A stretch of 9,028 nt of DNA from Bacillota bacterium. Its GTDB lineage: Bacteria > Bacillota > Clostridia > Peptostreptococcales > Anaerovoracaceae. The translations under genes and the position numbers were made by a program. The notes under the pieces were generated by a model, which was not told where the DNA came from, did no database searches, and was given only the letters and a program-made list of their open reading frames with translations. Positions 1-6,430 of the stretch are shown here, in pieces. The DNA lies in assembly GCA_017619905.1 (NCBI GenBank), contig JAFZRK010000016.1:1-9028 (forward strand), given 5' to 3'. Every line of letters begins with the position of its first letter. The first letter of the stretch is position 1.

Positions 1-2244
1 CCGGAAAAGAAGCCGGTGGACTATGTTCCCAACATCGGTGTAAAGATAATCAGCCGCGCCGCAGATCAGCCCAAGACGCCGCAGCCCGCAAGGCAGAAGA
101 CGGCCAGAGGCAAGGACGGCCAGAGGACCGACGAACGCAGAAAAGACGGAAAGAAGCAGGAAGGCGAAAAGCGCACTCCCAAGGAATTCGTCGGCAAGAA
201 GAAGGACGGAGACGAGAGCGCTTCTCCTCGCAGAAAGCAGACCGCAAAGACCGATGCCAGAGGCGAGAAGGTCGTTGCTTATACCGCGCCTTCCGGCGGA
301 CAGGACAAGAGAGGCCGCAAGAGCAAGGATAAGGACAGAGAGAAGGACGACCGCGGCAGGGGCAAGTTCGGCCGCGAAGAGGCGCCCGCAGATCTCTCCA
401 GAAACATAAAGAAGAAGCACAGTAAGTACAAGGAGACCAAGGTCGAAGAGGTCGAAGTGCTCTCCGCCGAAGTCGAAGAGGCGATCGCCACCGGCGGCGT
501 CGTCATAAACGTTCCCATCACGCTGGCAGGTTTCTGCGAGCAGGTCGAATGCACACCTTCCCAGGCCATCATGGCCCTCATGAAGATGGGCATCATGGCA
601 AACGTCAACCAGAACCTGGACGAGGAGACCGCAGTGCTGCTCGGCATGGAGCTTGGCATCAACGTTGCTGTCAAGAAGGTGGAAGAGACCGAGGAAGAGG
701 AAGGCATAGACCGTCATGAAGACACCGCGTCCGAGCTCAAGCCCAGACCGCCGGTCGTAACAGTTATGGGACATGTCGACCACGGCAAGACCTCCATACT
801 GGATGCCATCAGAAAGACTAACGTTACCGCCGGCGAGGCAGGCGGAATCACCCAGCACATAGGCGCGTCCGAAGTAATATGCAACGGCCAGCGCATAGTG
901 TTCCTGGATACTCCGGGTCACGAAGCGTTCACGGCAATGCGCGCAAGAGGTGCTCACATTACTGACATTGCAGTTCTGGTAGTCGCCGCGGACGACTCTG
1001 TAATGCCTCAGACCATTGAGTCCATTAGCCACGCAAAGGCGGCAGGCGTTCCTATCATCGTTGCGATGAACAAGATGGACAAGCCCGCAGCCAACCCGGA
1101 CCGCGTCATGAGAGACCTTGCCGATCAGGGCTTGCTCGTGGAAGACTGGGGCGGCACCGTCATCTGCGTGCCTTGCTCGGCCAAGACCGGGGAAGGCATA
1201 CAGCAGTTGCTGGAAATGATCCTGCTTCAGGCGGAAGTTCTTGAGCTTAAGGCCAACCCGGACAGACCGGCCATGGGTACCGTCATAGAAGCACGTCTCG
1301 ACAAGGCCAGAGGCCCCGTTGCGTCGCTGCTCGTTATGAACGGAACACTTCAGGCAGGCGCTGCTCTGGTCGCCGGTACTGCATGCGGCAGGGTCCGCGT
1401 AATGTCCAACGACAAGGGCGAAGCCATAAGAGAGGCCGGGCCGGCTACTGCAGTAGAAATCACCGGCCTTACGGAAGTTCCGGAGGCAGGCGACGAGTTC
1501 TACATGGTAAAGGACGACAAGACCGCCAGGGAGATCGCTTACAGAAGGAGCGAAAAGCTGAGGGCGGAAGTTCTGGCCAAGAGCTCCGCGATGAGTTTGG
1601 AGAAACTCTTCGGACAACTGAAGGAAGGCGAGACCAAGGATCTCAACCTTATAATCAAGGCAGACGTTCAGGGTTCCGTCGGCGCTCTGGAGCAGTCGCT
1701 CGAAAAGCTGCAGAACGAGAACGTACGCGTAAAGATCATTCACTCAGGCGTAGGTACCATAACCGAAGGCGACGTAATGCTCGCCAGCACGTCAAACGCC
1801 GTAATAATCGGCTTCAACGTAAGGCCCAGTTCAGCGGTATCCGCGCAGGCCGAGCAGGAAGACGTCGAGATACGCACCTACCGCGTAATATACGAGGTCA
1901 TAGACGATATCGAAGCAGCCATGAAGGGCATGCTCAATCCGATATTCAAGGAAGTCGTCCTGGGCAAGATCGAAGTCAGGAACACCTTCAAGGTGCCCAA
2001 CGTCGGAGTAGTCGCAGGCGGATACGTACTGGAAGGCAAGGTCGTAAGAGGCGCCAAGCTTCGTCTCGTTCGCGACGGCATAGTCATCCACGAAGGCGAG
2101 ATAGGTTCTCTGAAGCGCTTCAAGGACGACGTAAAGGAAGTCGCCCAGGGCTACGAGTGCGGTATCGGAATCGAAAAGTATAACGACATCAAGGAAGGCG
2201 ACATCATAGAGGCCTACAGGATGGAAGAGGTCAAGAGAGACTAA
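1..2244 (+). CDS. infB: Translation initiation factor IF-2, 5' end missing
   Basis: IF-2 is the GTPase that brings fMet-tRNA to the 30S subunit and promotes 50S joining. The frame is open from base 1 with no convincing start: a GTG at 16 lies inside the charged linker, so the true start and the first N-terminal subdomain lie upstream. Counting from base 1 (747 codons visible), residues about 15-145 are a low-complexity linker rich in Lys, Arg, Asp and Gly. A second IF2_N-like helical subdomain follows at about 165-225. The G domain carries GHVDHGKT (257-264), DTPGH (303-307), NKMD (357-360) and SAK (393-395). Domain II, domain III and the C-terminal tRNA-binding domain follow, ending with the conserved GYECGIGIEKYNDIKEGD stretch. 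All GTPase motifs are intact. The TAA overlaps the rbfA ATG by one base (TAATG), so the two are probably translationally coupled. Identification is very secure. Confidence 0.98.
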   Translation, partial: PEKKPVDYVPNIGVKIISRAADQPKTPQPARQKTARGKDGQRTDERRKDGKKQEGEKRTPKEFVGKKKDGDESASPRRKQTAKTDARGEKVVAYTAPSGGQDKRGRKSKDKDREKDDRGRGKFGREEAPADLSRNIKKKHSKYKETKVEEVEVLSAEVEEAIATGGVVINVPITLAGFCEQVECTPSQAIMALMKMGIMANVNQNLDEETAVLLGMELGINVAVKKVEETEEEEGIDRHEDTASELKPRPPVVTVMGHVDHGKTSILDAIRKTNVTAGEAGGITQHIGASEVICNGQRIVFLDTPGHEAFTAMRARGAHITDIAVLVVAADDSVMPQTIESISHAKAAGVPIIVAMNKMDKPAANPDRVMRDLADQGLLVEDWGGTVICVPCSAKTGEGIQQLLEMILLQAEVLELKANPDRPAMGTVIEARLDKARGPVASLLVMNGTLQAGAALVAGTACGRVRVMSNDKGEAIREAGPATAVEITGLTEVPEAGDEFYMVKDDKTAREIAYRRSEKLRAEVLAKSSAMSLEKLFGQLKEGETKDLNLIIKADVQGSVGALEQSLEKLQNENVRVKIIHSGVGTITEGDVMLASTSNAVIIGFNVRPSSAVSAQAEQEDVEIRTYRVIYEVIDDIEAAMKGMLNPIFKEVVLGKIEVRNTFKVPNVGVVAGGYVLEGKVVRGAKLRLVRDGIVIHEGEIGSLKRFKDDVKEVAQGYECGIGIEKYNDIKEGDIIEAYRMEEVKRD

Positions 2245-2651
2245 TGGGAAGAAGTCACAGGCCGGAACGGCTCGGTGAGGAGATACGCAAGACAGTAAGC
2301 GAGATGCTGGTGCGCGGAGATCTTAAGGATCCGCGTTTCAGCAAGGGCATGATAGCCCTCAGCGGCGTGGACGTCACAAGGGACGGAAGCTACGCCACGA
2401 TCTACATAACCTGTCTTTCGTACTCCGGGCAGTCGCTTTCGGAAGAGGATAAGAAGGAAGTGCTGAGCGCCTTCGAAAACAGCCAGGGCTACATACGCTC
2501 GGCTGTCGACAGGGCGGTAAAAGTCAGGCATGTTCCCGCGCTGATATTCAAATTCGACGAATCCTACGAATACGGCGCTAAGATGGATAAGATACTGGAC
2601 GAGATAAAGGCAAGCGAAGAGCACAGCCAGACAAAAGAACATAACGCGTAA
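2244..2651 (+). CDS. rbfA: Ribosome-binding factor A
   Basis: RbfA is a small KH-like protein that binds the immature 30S subunit and assists late 16S rRNA maturation, including helix 1 formation. The 135-residue length is normal for the family. Visible hallmarks are the N-terminal RPERLGEEIRKTVSEML helix, the KDPRF motif (28-32), the DVTRDGSYATIYI strand (43-55), and the later segment with YIRSAVDRAVKVRHVPALIFKFD (83-105), followed by the usual C-terminal DESYEYG and helix. The tail after about residue 123 is short and polar. The ATG overlaps the infB stop codon and gives an N-terminus that aligns with the family, so the start is well supported. nrnA begins one base after the TAA. Confidence 0.97.
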   Translation: MGRSHRPERLGEEIRKTVSEMLVRGDLKDPRFSKGMIALSGVDVTRDGSYATIYITCLSYSGQSLSEEDKKEVLSAFENSQGYIRSAVDRAVKVRHVPALIFKFDESYEYGAKMDKILDEIKASEEHSQTKEHNA

Positions 2652-2652
2652 G

Positions 2653-3633
2653 ATGGGCAAGTGGACTGAGATCGCAAACTGCATAAAGGAAGCAGGCAGA
2701 GTGGTCATTATGACCCACACAAACATGGACGGAGACGCTGCCGGATCCGCGCTGGCGCTCTGCCACGCTCTGAGGCGAATGGGCAAGCGCTGCGTCATCC
2801 TTTTAGAGGACGACATACCGGGCTATCTTAAGTTCATGCATGACCACAGCGACGCGGAAGCTGAGCCGTTCTTCGTGCGCAGCATGCCTTTCGATCCGGA
2901 ACTTGCGCTGGTAGTTGACTGCGGCGATGCCGGAAGGATAGAGAAACGTCTGGACGTTTTCGAGTCCTGCGCCACTAAAATATGCGTCGATCATCACGTT
3001 CAGGTGGACAGTTTTGCGGATCATTCGGTAATACAGCCGGAGGCATCCGCGACCGGCCTGCTGGTCTACGAATTAATAAAAGAGCTTGGAGTCCCAATCG
3101 ATAAGGAGATTGCAGAGGACCTTTACGTCGCTATACTTACTGATACCGGTTGCTTCAAATACTCCAACACTACAAAGGAGTGCCATCTTGTTACCGCGGA
3201 GCTTTATGAGTACGGGATAGAGCATGAGAAGCTTGCGACACTCATCTATGATACTCTGGAGCTTTCGCAGATAAAGCTTGAGGCAGCGATCGTCAACTGG
3301 ATGGAGGTATTCGCAGGCGGCAGGGCAGTCATATCCTACGTTACTCAGGAGAAGCTTATAGAGCTTGGAGCAACTTACGATATGACCAACAGCTGCATAG
3401 ACGTCCTTCGCAAGATCGCCGGAGTTGAGGTCTGCGCTTTCCTGAAAGAGCACGAAGACGGCACATTCAAGGTCTCGCTCAGGTCCAAGAGCAACGCCGA
3501 CGTTAACCTCGTTGCAAGAGCTCTCGGCGGCGGCGGACATGTAAAAGCCGCGGGAGCAACGCTTAAACTGCCCCTTAATGAAGCTCTGGACGCTACCAAA
3601 GCAGAGATAGAGAAGGAGCTTGCGCTCCGATAA
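2653..3633 (+). CDS. nrnA: Bifunctional oligoribonuclease / pAp phosphatase (DHH/DHHA1 family)
   Basis: NrnA-type enzymes degrade very short RNA oligonucleotides to mononucleotides and dephosphorylate 3'-phosphoadenosine 5'-phosphate (pAp), using Mn ions in the cytoplasm. The 326-residue length fits. All metal-binding motifs of the DHH phosphoesterase domain are present: HTNMDGDA (22-29), VVDCGD (87-92), the name-giving DHH (113-115), and LTDTGCFKYS (162-171). The C-terminal DHHA1 domain contains the glycine-rich substrate loop GGGGHVKAAGA (292-302). The ATG lies one base past the rbfA stop, and no strong ribosome binding site precedes it, so coupling to rbfA is likely. This position between rbfA and truB is typical of Firmicutes. 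Which activity dominates cannot be told from sequence. Confidence 0.95.
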   Translation: MGKWTEIANCIKEAGRVVIMTHTNMDGDAAGSALALCHALRRMGKRCVILLEDDIPGYLKFMHDHSDAEAEPFFVRSMPFDPELALVVDCGDAGRIEKRLDVFESCATKICVDHHVQVDSFADHSVIQPEASATGLLVYELIKELGVPIDKEIAEDLYVAILTDTGCFKYSNTTKECHLVTAELYEYGIEHEKLATLIYDTLELSQIKLEAAIVNWMEVFAGGRAVISYVTQEKLIELGATYDMTNSCIDVLRKIAGVEVCAFLKEHEDGTFKVSLRSKSNADVNLVARALGGGGHVKAAGATLKLPLNEALDATKAEIEKELALR

Positions 3634-3646
3634 ACGTGTACCGGAC

Positions 3647-3661
3647 AGCCGTTCTTCGGCT
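3647..3661 (+). other. Small hairpin just upstream of the truB start
   Basis: AGCCG and CGGCT form a perfect 5-bp stem around the loop TTCTT, ending 6 bases before the truB ATG. There is no T tract, so it is not a terminator. It occupies the place where a ribosome binding site would normally sit. Any effect on truB translation is inference. Confidence 0.4.
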
Positions 3662-3667
3662 AACTGC

Positions 3668-4558
3668 ATGGACTACGGAATACTCGTCATAAACAAACCG
3701 GCCGGATATACCTCGCACGACGTAATTGCCGTTCTGAGGGGCATCACCGGCATCAGAAAGATGGGACACACCGGAACGCTCGATCCGAACGTGACCGGTG
3801 TTCTTCCTGTTTGTTACGGTAAAGCCACCCGGCTGATCGAGTACATGGACACGGCGTCCAAGACCTACGAAGCGGGAATACGATTCGGTCTTGCGACTGT
3901 CACGCAGGATGTCTGGGGCGAGCCGGATGATGATGTGGTACTGTCCGGAGAGGTTCCTTCTTCTTTTGATGAGGTGGCTGCGGCGCTGGACTCTTTCCGA
4001 GGCACCATCGAACAGGTCCCGCCTGCGTACAGCGCGGTATTCGTCAACGGACGCAGGGCTTACGACATAGCCAGGAGCGGCGGAAAGCCCGTACTGGAAC
4101 CGAGAAAGGTTACTGTCTACAGCATAGAGCTGCTTGAATACGACCCGGAAACTAAGGAAGGGCACATAAGAGTCTGCTGTTCCAGAGGGACATACGTTCG
4201 TACCATCTGTCACGACCTCGGCTTAAAGCTTGGCTGCGGTGCATGCATGTCGTCCTTGGTAAGGACGGAGGCCTGCGGATTTAAGCTTGAGGATGCGCTG
4301 GATCTGGAAGAGGCCAGAACGATGACGTCCGAACAGGTGCTTGCGCTGGCCAGACCGGTGGAGGATGCGCTGGGTCAGATGCAGCGAATGGACATAGAGG
4401 AAGATGCGGCCGCGCTGTTTCTGAACGGTATGACGATCTTTATTACTTCCGACGGACATGCGCAGAACGAGCCGACCGCGGTCTACTGCGGCGGAAAACT
4501 GCTTGGAATCGCAAAGCTTACAGAAGATGGACTAAGACCCGTAAAGGTGTTTTCATGA
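3668..4558 (+). CDS. truB: tRNA pseudouridine(55) synthase TruB
   Basis: TruB converts U55 of the T-loop of nearly all tRNAs to pseudouridine. From this start the protein has 296 residues. It opens with the family N-terminus MDYGILVINKPAGYTSHDV and carries the catalytic Asp39 within GHTGTLDPNVTGVLP. Other conserved blocks are TKTYE-like SKTYEAGIRFG, QVPPAYSA, and SRGTYVRTICHDLG; the C-terminal region is PUA-like. The frame extends upstream to a TTG at 3620 inside nrnA, but those 16 residues do not match the family, so the ATG at 3668 is preferred. That start has no recognisable Shine-Dalgarno sequence: a small hairpin (3647-3661) lies where one would be expected. The stop overlaps the ribF start as ATGA. 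Confidence 0.96.
   Translation: MDYGILVINKPAGYTSHDVIAVLRGITGIRKMGHTGTLDPNVTGVLPVCYGKATRLIEYMDTASKTYEAGIRFGLATVTQDVWGEPDDDVVLSGEVPSSFDEVAAALDSFRGTIEQVPPAYSAVFVNGRRAYDIARSGGKPVLEPRKVTVYSIELLEYDPETKEGHIRVCCSRGTYVRTICHDLGLKLGCGACMSSLVRTEACGFKLEDALDLEEARTMTSEQVLALARPVEDALGQMQRMDIEEDAAALFLNGMTIFITSDGHAQNEPTAVYCGGKLLGIAKLTEDGLRPVKVFS
4543..4549 (+). promoter_or_regulatory. Ribosome binding site of ribF
   Basis: AAAGGTG sits inside the 3' end of truB, about 5-7 bases before the ribF ATG at 4555. It supports that start in addition to the ATGA overlap. Confidence 0.65.
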
Positions 4559-5487
4559 TCATATATACAACTCTTTTAGAAGCAAAAGAAGGCATCGAGT
4601 CCGCAGCAGTGGCGCTGGGGAATTTCGACGGAGTGCACAAAGGGCATCAGGCGCTGATCAGCGAATGCGTCGCGAGCGCAAAAGAGCAGGGGATAAGCTC
4701 CGTCGTCTTTACGTTCCTTAACCATCCGCTGAACGAGATCGCCGGCAAATGTGTCGTTAAGAGCATCATGACGCTGAAAGAAAAGGCCGAAGCGGTCGAA
4801 GCGCTGGGCGCTGACATCATGGTCGCGGTGCCTTTTAACGAAGAGATCCGGAAGAGCAGCCCGGAGGAGTTCGTTAAGTCTGTTCTTGTCGATTCCCTGT
4901 CCGCTAAAATGGCTTTCTGCGGCTTCAATTACAGCTTCGGTTACAAGGGCGCAGGCGGTCCGGAGCAGCTTACGGGACTCGGAAACAAGTACGGTTTTGC
5001 CGTAAACGTGATGGACGAGTTCGATATAGACGGAAAGCCGGTCTCCAGCACCCGAATCAGGGAGGCGCTCGCTGCCGGAGACGTAGAGAGCTTCGAAACA
5101 CTCAGCGGCAGACGTTACTGCATAAGCGGAAAGGTCATACCTGGCGAGCATTTCGGCAGAAAAATGGGTTTCCCGACCGTAAATCTTGCGCTAAACCATG
5201 ATATGGCGCTGCCTGCGAACGGAGTATACATAACATATATTTTTGTTAATAATCAGCGTTTCAATTCGGTAACGAACGTAGGAAACAAGCCGAGCGTAGG
5301 GCTTTTCGCTAAAAACGCGGAAACGCACATATTTGATTTTTCCGGAGACCTGTACGGATCGGACATCAAGGTCGAATTCGTTAAAATGACTCGTCCCGAG
5401 ATGCGTTTCGACTCTCTGGAAGCTCTTTCGCGTCAGATCGAGCAGGACTGCCTGGACGCCAGGGCTTTCCACGAAACCAATTCATAA
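4555..5487 (+). CDS. ribF: Bifunctional riboflavin kinase / FMN adenylyltransferase
   Basis: RibF phosphorylates riboflavin to FMN and adenylates FMN to FAD. The 310-residue length is normal. The N-terminal nucleotidyltransferase domain shows GNFDGVHKGH (22-31), with the HxGH-type ATP site, then FNYSFGYKGAG (124-134) and SSTRIREAL (164-172). The C-terminal flavokinase domain shows GEHFGRKMGFPTVNL (197-211), the expected GVYITYI strand (223-229), TNVGNKPSVG (240-249) and a THIFDFSGDLYG block (257-268) containing the usual acidic residues. It ends with the conserved RPEMRF and QIEQD segment. Both domains look complete and active. The ATG overlaps the truB stop by four bases. A strong intrinsic terminator begins 26 bases after the stop, making this the last gene of the operon. 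Confidence 0.97.
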   Translation: MIIYTTLLEAKEGIESAAVALGNFDGVHKGHQALISECVASAKEQGISSVVFTFLNHPLNEIAGKCVVKSIMTLKEKAEAVEALGADIMVAVPFNEEIRKSSPEEFVKSVLVDSLSAKMAFCGFNYSFGYKGAGGPEQLTGLGNKYGFAVNVMDEFDIDGKPVSSTRIREALAAGDVESFETLSGRRYCISGKVIPGEHFGRKMGFPTVNLALNHDMALPANGVYITYIFVNNQRFNSVTNVGNKPSVGLFAKNAETHIFDFSGDLYGSDIKVEFVKMTRPEMRFDSLEALSRQIEQDCLDARAFHETNS

Positions 5488-5513
5488 TGCCCCCAATCTT
5501 TCTCGTATTATTT

Positions 5514-5550
5514 ACGGCAGAGCAGATCCGCTCATGCCGTTTTTTGTTTT
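5514..5550 (+). terminator. Rho-independent terminator of the infB-ribF operon
   Basis: ACGGCAGAGC pairs with GCTCATGCCGT (10 bp with one bulged A) around the loop AGATCC. Six Ts, a G and four more Ts follow. It begins 26 bases after the ribF stop and separates the operon from the XRE regulator gene. Confidence 0.9.
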
Positions 5551-5566
5551 GTGAGCAACTCTCACT
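5551..5566 (+). promoter_or_regulatory. Candidate operator with a 5-bp palindrome upstream of the XRE gene
   Basis: GTGAG-CAACT-CTCAC is a perfect short inverted repeat directly after the terminator T tract and 50 bases before the regulator start codon. The 16 bases from 5551 match 12 of 16 with 6335-6350, ahead of the lipoprotein gene. XRE regulators often bind dyads next to their own promoter. The site is short and could be chance. Confidence 0.3.
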
Positions 5567-5588
5567 AACGGACTGTCTGTTTTTATGT

Positions 5589-5594
5589 CATAAT
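5589..5594 (+). promoter_or_regulatory. Candidate -10 box of the XRE regulator promoter
   Basis: CATAAT matches TATAAT at five of six positions and lies 20 bases before the ATG at 5615. No good -35 hexamer is visible at 16-18 bases upstream, so the promoter may be weak or activator-dependent. A promoter is needed here because the operon terminator lies just upstream. Confidence 0.4.
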
Positions 5595-5614
5595 TGAAAT
5601 GAAAAGAGACATCT

Positions 5615-6334
5615 ATGATCGATACCAAAAAGACAGGTCAATACATCAGGAATGCCAGAATCTCGGCCGGACTTTCACAAAGTCAGCTGGCGGAGCGTCT
5701 TTGCGTCTCCAGAGAAGCGGTATCTAAATGGGAGAACGGTCATCATCTTCCGGACGTTTCTGTTATGGAAGATCTTTCGGACGCGCTTAGTATCAGTATC
5801 GACGAATTGTTGAGCGGCGAAAAGCATTCAGATGCATCTGAGCCTGTTAAGACTTCACGCATCAGCCGGAAGAACGGGATCATCATTCTTGCCTTGATAG
5901 CAGCAATAGTTATCGGCCTTCTTGTAATGTGCTGCAATGTCTATACAAATTATGATTCTGAAAAGATGGCTGTCTGGTCCGAAAAGGTCTACGCGCCCGA
6001 TCATTATACCGGAACCGGCTACATCTATCTGATGCGCTATGACAGTCAATACATAAAGTTTAAGGACATTGAAACGAAGACCGTACGCATTCCGGACTCG
6101 GACATTTCCGTTCTGGCCGTTTCCCTTAAGGCAAGTCGTCTGGACATTCTGTTTGAGAATTATAAACAGGAGGGGTTTTACATTCTCGATTACCGGACGA
6201 ATGCGGAAGGAGAGGGTTATGGATACGTACTGATCTGCGCGTGTAATTTAGATAAGATCCCTGATAGTCTTTCGTTTGCCGAACTTGAAGAATTAACAGC
6301 TAAGAAGGGCTATGAACTGTTAAATATGCATTAG
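5615..6334 (+). CDS. Membrane-anchored XRE-family transcriptional regulator
   Basis: This 239-residue protein has a canonical Cro/XRE helix-turn-helix at residues about 7-67. The core is the SQSQLAERLCVSREAVSKWE stretch (21-40), and NGHHLPD and IDELLSGE follow. A basic linker (SRISRK, 82-87) precedes a single hydrophobic span at about 88-109, after which about 130 residues of unrecognised sequence should lie outside the cell. The positive-inside rule supports an N-in orientation. Cysteines occur at 30, 106-107, 208 and 210. The layout suggests a one-component receptor: an outside domain senses something and an inside domain binds DNA. The ligand and targets are unknown. The ATG at 5615 gives a family-like N-terminus, though the ribosome binding site is weak. 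It stands alone after the terminator, and a lipoprotein gene follows 96 bases after its stop. Base use looks more AT-rich than the operon. RodZ-like proteins share this topology, but nothing specific to RodZ is seen. Confidence 0.85.
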   Translation: MIDTKKTGQYIRNARISAGLSQSQLAERLCVSREAVSKWENGHHLPDVSVMEDLSDALSISIDELLSGEKHSDASEPVKTSRISRKNGIIILALIAAIVIGLLVMCCNVYTNYDSEKMAVWSEKVYAPDHYTGTGYIYLMRYDSQYIKFKDIETKTVRIPDSDISVLAVSLKASRLDILFENYKQEGFYILDYRTNAEGEGYGYVLICACNLDKIPDSLSFAELEELTAKKGYELLNMH

Positions 6335-6430
6335 GTGAGCATTCCTCCCTGCCTTGACATGGCAGCGTGCGCTGCGTTCACTTGTAAATATAGCTGCCGT
6401 CAGCCGAAAATGATGACGGAGGTGAAAAAC
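6335..6430 (+). promoter_or_regulatory. Structured leader region of the lipoprotein gene
   Basis: This 96-base gap has four elements. A perfect -35 hexamer TTGACA lies at 6354-6359, with only poor -10 candidates at the right distance (such as TTCACT at 6377). The 6-bp dyad GCAGCG-TG-CGCTGC lies at 6362-6375. A long stem is possible between TGAC-AT-GGCAGC (6355-6366) and GCTGCCGTCA (6393-6402), 10 bp with a 2-base bulge. A shorter stem between CCGTCA (6397-6402) and TGACGG (6414-6419) takes in the first two Gs of the ribosome binding site. The last two stems share bases and exclude each other. None has a T tract, so no terminator is claimed. Confidence 0.45.
6418..6424 (+). promoter_or_regulatory. 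Strong ribosome binding site of the lipoprotein gene
   Basis: GGAGGTG is a near-perfect Shine-Dalgarno sequence six bases before the ATG at 6431. It decides the start: the frame is open back to a GTG at 6335, but that would add 32 residues with no ribosome binding site and bury the signal sequence. Confidence 0.85.

Noticed and set aside
279..707. Minus-strand open frame of 142 residues opposite infB
   Set aside because: It is Ser-rich low-complexity sequence, the antisense of the Lys/Glu-rich IF-2 linker and subdomain, with no ribosome binding site or family match.
1383..2183. Plus-strand open frame of 266 residues inside infB in another frame
   Set aside because: Its Arg/Gly/Ser-rich composition reflects the codon bias of infB, whose own frame encodes intact conserved domains.
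3620..3667. Upstream TTG start for truB
   Set aside because: It adds 16 residues unlike any TruB N-terminus, overlaps nrnA, and is too close to the AAGGAG at 3613.
3593..4213. Minus-strand open frame of 206 residues opposite truB, and similar ones opposite nrnA, ribF and the PIG-L gene
   Set aside because: All lie wholly opposite genes with clear family motifs and show no recognisable protein features.
6362..6375. GC-rich dyad after the regulator gene read as a terminator
   Set aside because: It has only 6-bp arms and a 2-base gap, and no T tract follows.
6335..6430. GTG start giving a 243-residue form of the lipoprotein
   Set aside because: It has no ribosome binding site and would put 32 residues, four of them Cys, ahead of a clear lipoprotein signal peptide; the GGAGGTG site points to the ATG at 6431.
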